A DNA stretch of 64,000 nt from Nemopilema nomurai (Eukaryota; Cnidaria; Scyphozoa; Rhizostomeae; Rhizostomatidae). Below, piece by piece: positions 62,730 to 64,000 of the stretch. The position numbers were made by a program, and so were the translations under genes. Each line of letters begins with the position of its first letter. The stretch's first letter is position 1. The notes beneath the pieces were generated by a model. It saw only the letters and a list, made by a program, of their open reading frames with translations, had not been told where the DNA came from and searched no databases. The stretch is from contig ML133379.1 in the NCBI GenBank assembly GCA_003864495.1, positions 582,979-646,978 of the forward strand. Direction: 5' to 3'.

Positions 62730-64000
62730 GTATGAAACTAACCCTGTTATTGCACTTGTTTATCGTGGTTTTTAAACTTGCCACAACCAGAAAAGTTGAC
62801 TACTGTCATGATAACTCGTATCCAAGGCAGGCTTTTACCCCTTCCTTTTTTCTGAAATAGTCCTTGGAAAGCTTTTTCCTCATCTTTTCGTGATTGATAA
62901 AGTGCGTTTTGGAATAAAGAAGCTTGAAGACAGCCTTTTTTTCTTTGGCAAAGCTGAACTTGCAACTTTTTATTGATAAATCTAACCTCCAAGAACTAAA
63001 AATGTTTTGGATCTACTCAATGCCTTCCTCAGCTAGGGGATAGACCTTTCCCAATGTAAAACCGTCTTCTATTCCTGTGACCTCATTTCTTACTCGTGCT
63101 ATCCTCTGCTTTTCTTCCCCTTCGTGTCGCCATCATTGCCATCATCTGCTCATTGTGGTGAGGCTTTCTGCTATTCTTGAATAGCTATTCTTCCCCATTT
63201 AACTTGCTTCAATCTAATTTCGGCTATTCTTACTAAAGCAAGTCTCAACACTGAATGTGCTATTCACTAAACCTAGTGCAGAAATTTTCTTTTCCTTCTT
63301 TATTTTTGTACTTTTATGTGGCTGGCAATGCTAGTGACGCCACTGGATTGTCAATATCGATGGTTACGAATACTAATGAATGCTCAAAAGATGGGGAAAG
63401 GTTTTATTTATCATTTCATTGTTCAAACCTTTTTACTTGAACTGCAATGCGCAGGCTCTACGTTAGTTTTGCTATTTTGCTTTTTTAAACAGACATTCTT
63501 CTTCACTTTCCTTATGCTATATCTATCTCGGAAATCAAATTTAGGATGCTAAATTTAAGTTTGTTGGGCATGATGACACAAAACAACGACAAAACGTAGT
63601 GTGAAAGTGAATTAAAGTGAGAGGAAAAGGAGGATATGGATGGGTGAACTGAGGTCAACATGGAATTAGTTTGATGTGTATTCTATAATGATCGCACTGA
63701 AGACTATAAATAATCATCGTATTGAAGCGTTGATGAGTTTGAAATGGCTATATGCTCTATGTCTATAAGTTCATCTATGATTTGTATTCTTTAAGTTGCT
63801 TCTCGAGTGTATAACTATTTTACTTGAGTTAAAACCAGAATAAAGTAAGGGTGATGTAACTAGAGCTACGTGAGTTTGAAAATTACCTATCTGATTGTCT
63901 ACTAGAAGCTGCAAGCAATTGGCCAATGATGCCGATTAAATTAGGCTATCTTTTATATTGCTAGCACCCCTTGATTGGTCCTATGTTTAACCTGTTTTAC
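62730..64000. other. Right end of window, probably intronic
   Basis: AT-rich, with one weak candidate exon at 63335-63400 as noted for the gene to the left. Nothing else supported. Confidence 0.4.

Overview
This window is eukaryotic nuclear DNA. It has intron-rich genes with GT/AG junctions, AT-rich introns, a tRNA-derived SINE, a TA-flanked MITE and many minisatellites. A cobalamin-dependent methionine synthase, a Vsx homeobox gene and a cluster of secreted ShK-domain/chymotrypsin-fold proteases together point to an animal, most likely an anthozoan cnidarian (coral or sea anemone). That placement is inferred from gene content; no species is identified.

Region 1 (1-36789, + strand) is the 3' three quarters of methionine synthase (MTR). 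I could place 24 phase-compatible exons, giving about 934 residues up to a stop at 36787-36789. The N-terminal homocysteine-binding part lies left of the window. An internal tandem duplication (about 7450-12463 and 12466-17037) repeats eight exons' worth of the cobalamin and activation modules. Exon phases allow only one copy, or a hybrid of the two, per in-frame mRNA. A tRNA-Pro(UGG) gene sits in one MTR intron. A 13.9-kb intron (19241-33137) contains a complete three-exon Vsx-type homeobox gene on the opposite strand (20047-30105). MTR introns also carry minisatellites, including a 15-bp array of about 0.94 kb.

Region 2 (about 36776-58102) is a serine-protease cluster. SP1 (38195-39870) and SP2 (43009-44685) lie in two 4.8-kb tandem copies whose left edge falls in the last codons of MTR; their predicted proteins look identical. 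SP3 (46786-49792) has the same signal peptide / ShKT / protease layout. SP4 (52114-54096) has lost the ShKT exon. SP5 is inverted (55324-58102, - strand). All keep the His-Asp-Ser triad and share an unusual, elastase-like S1 pocket. The last exon is far more alike between paralogues than the others, which suggests gene conversion.

Region 3 (59057-end, + strand) is the 5' part of a multi-exon gene whose product I do not recognise, with a small pogo/Tigger-like MITE in one intron.

The MTR, Vsx and protease genes are functionally unrelated; their arrangement is nested and adjacent, not operonic. Both tandem duplications are about 5 kb and nearly identical, so retained haplotypes in the assembly must be considered as an alternative to real duplications.
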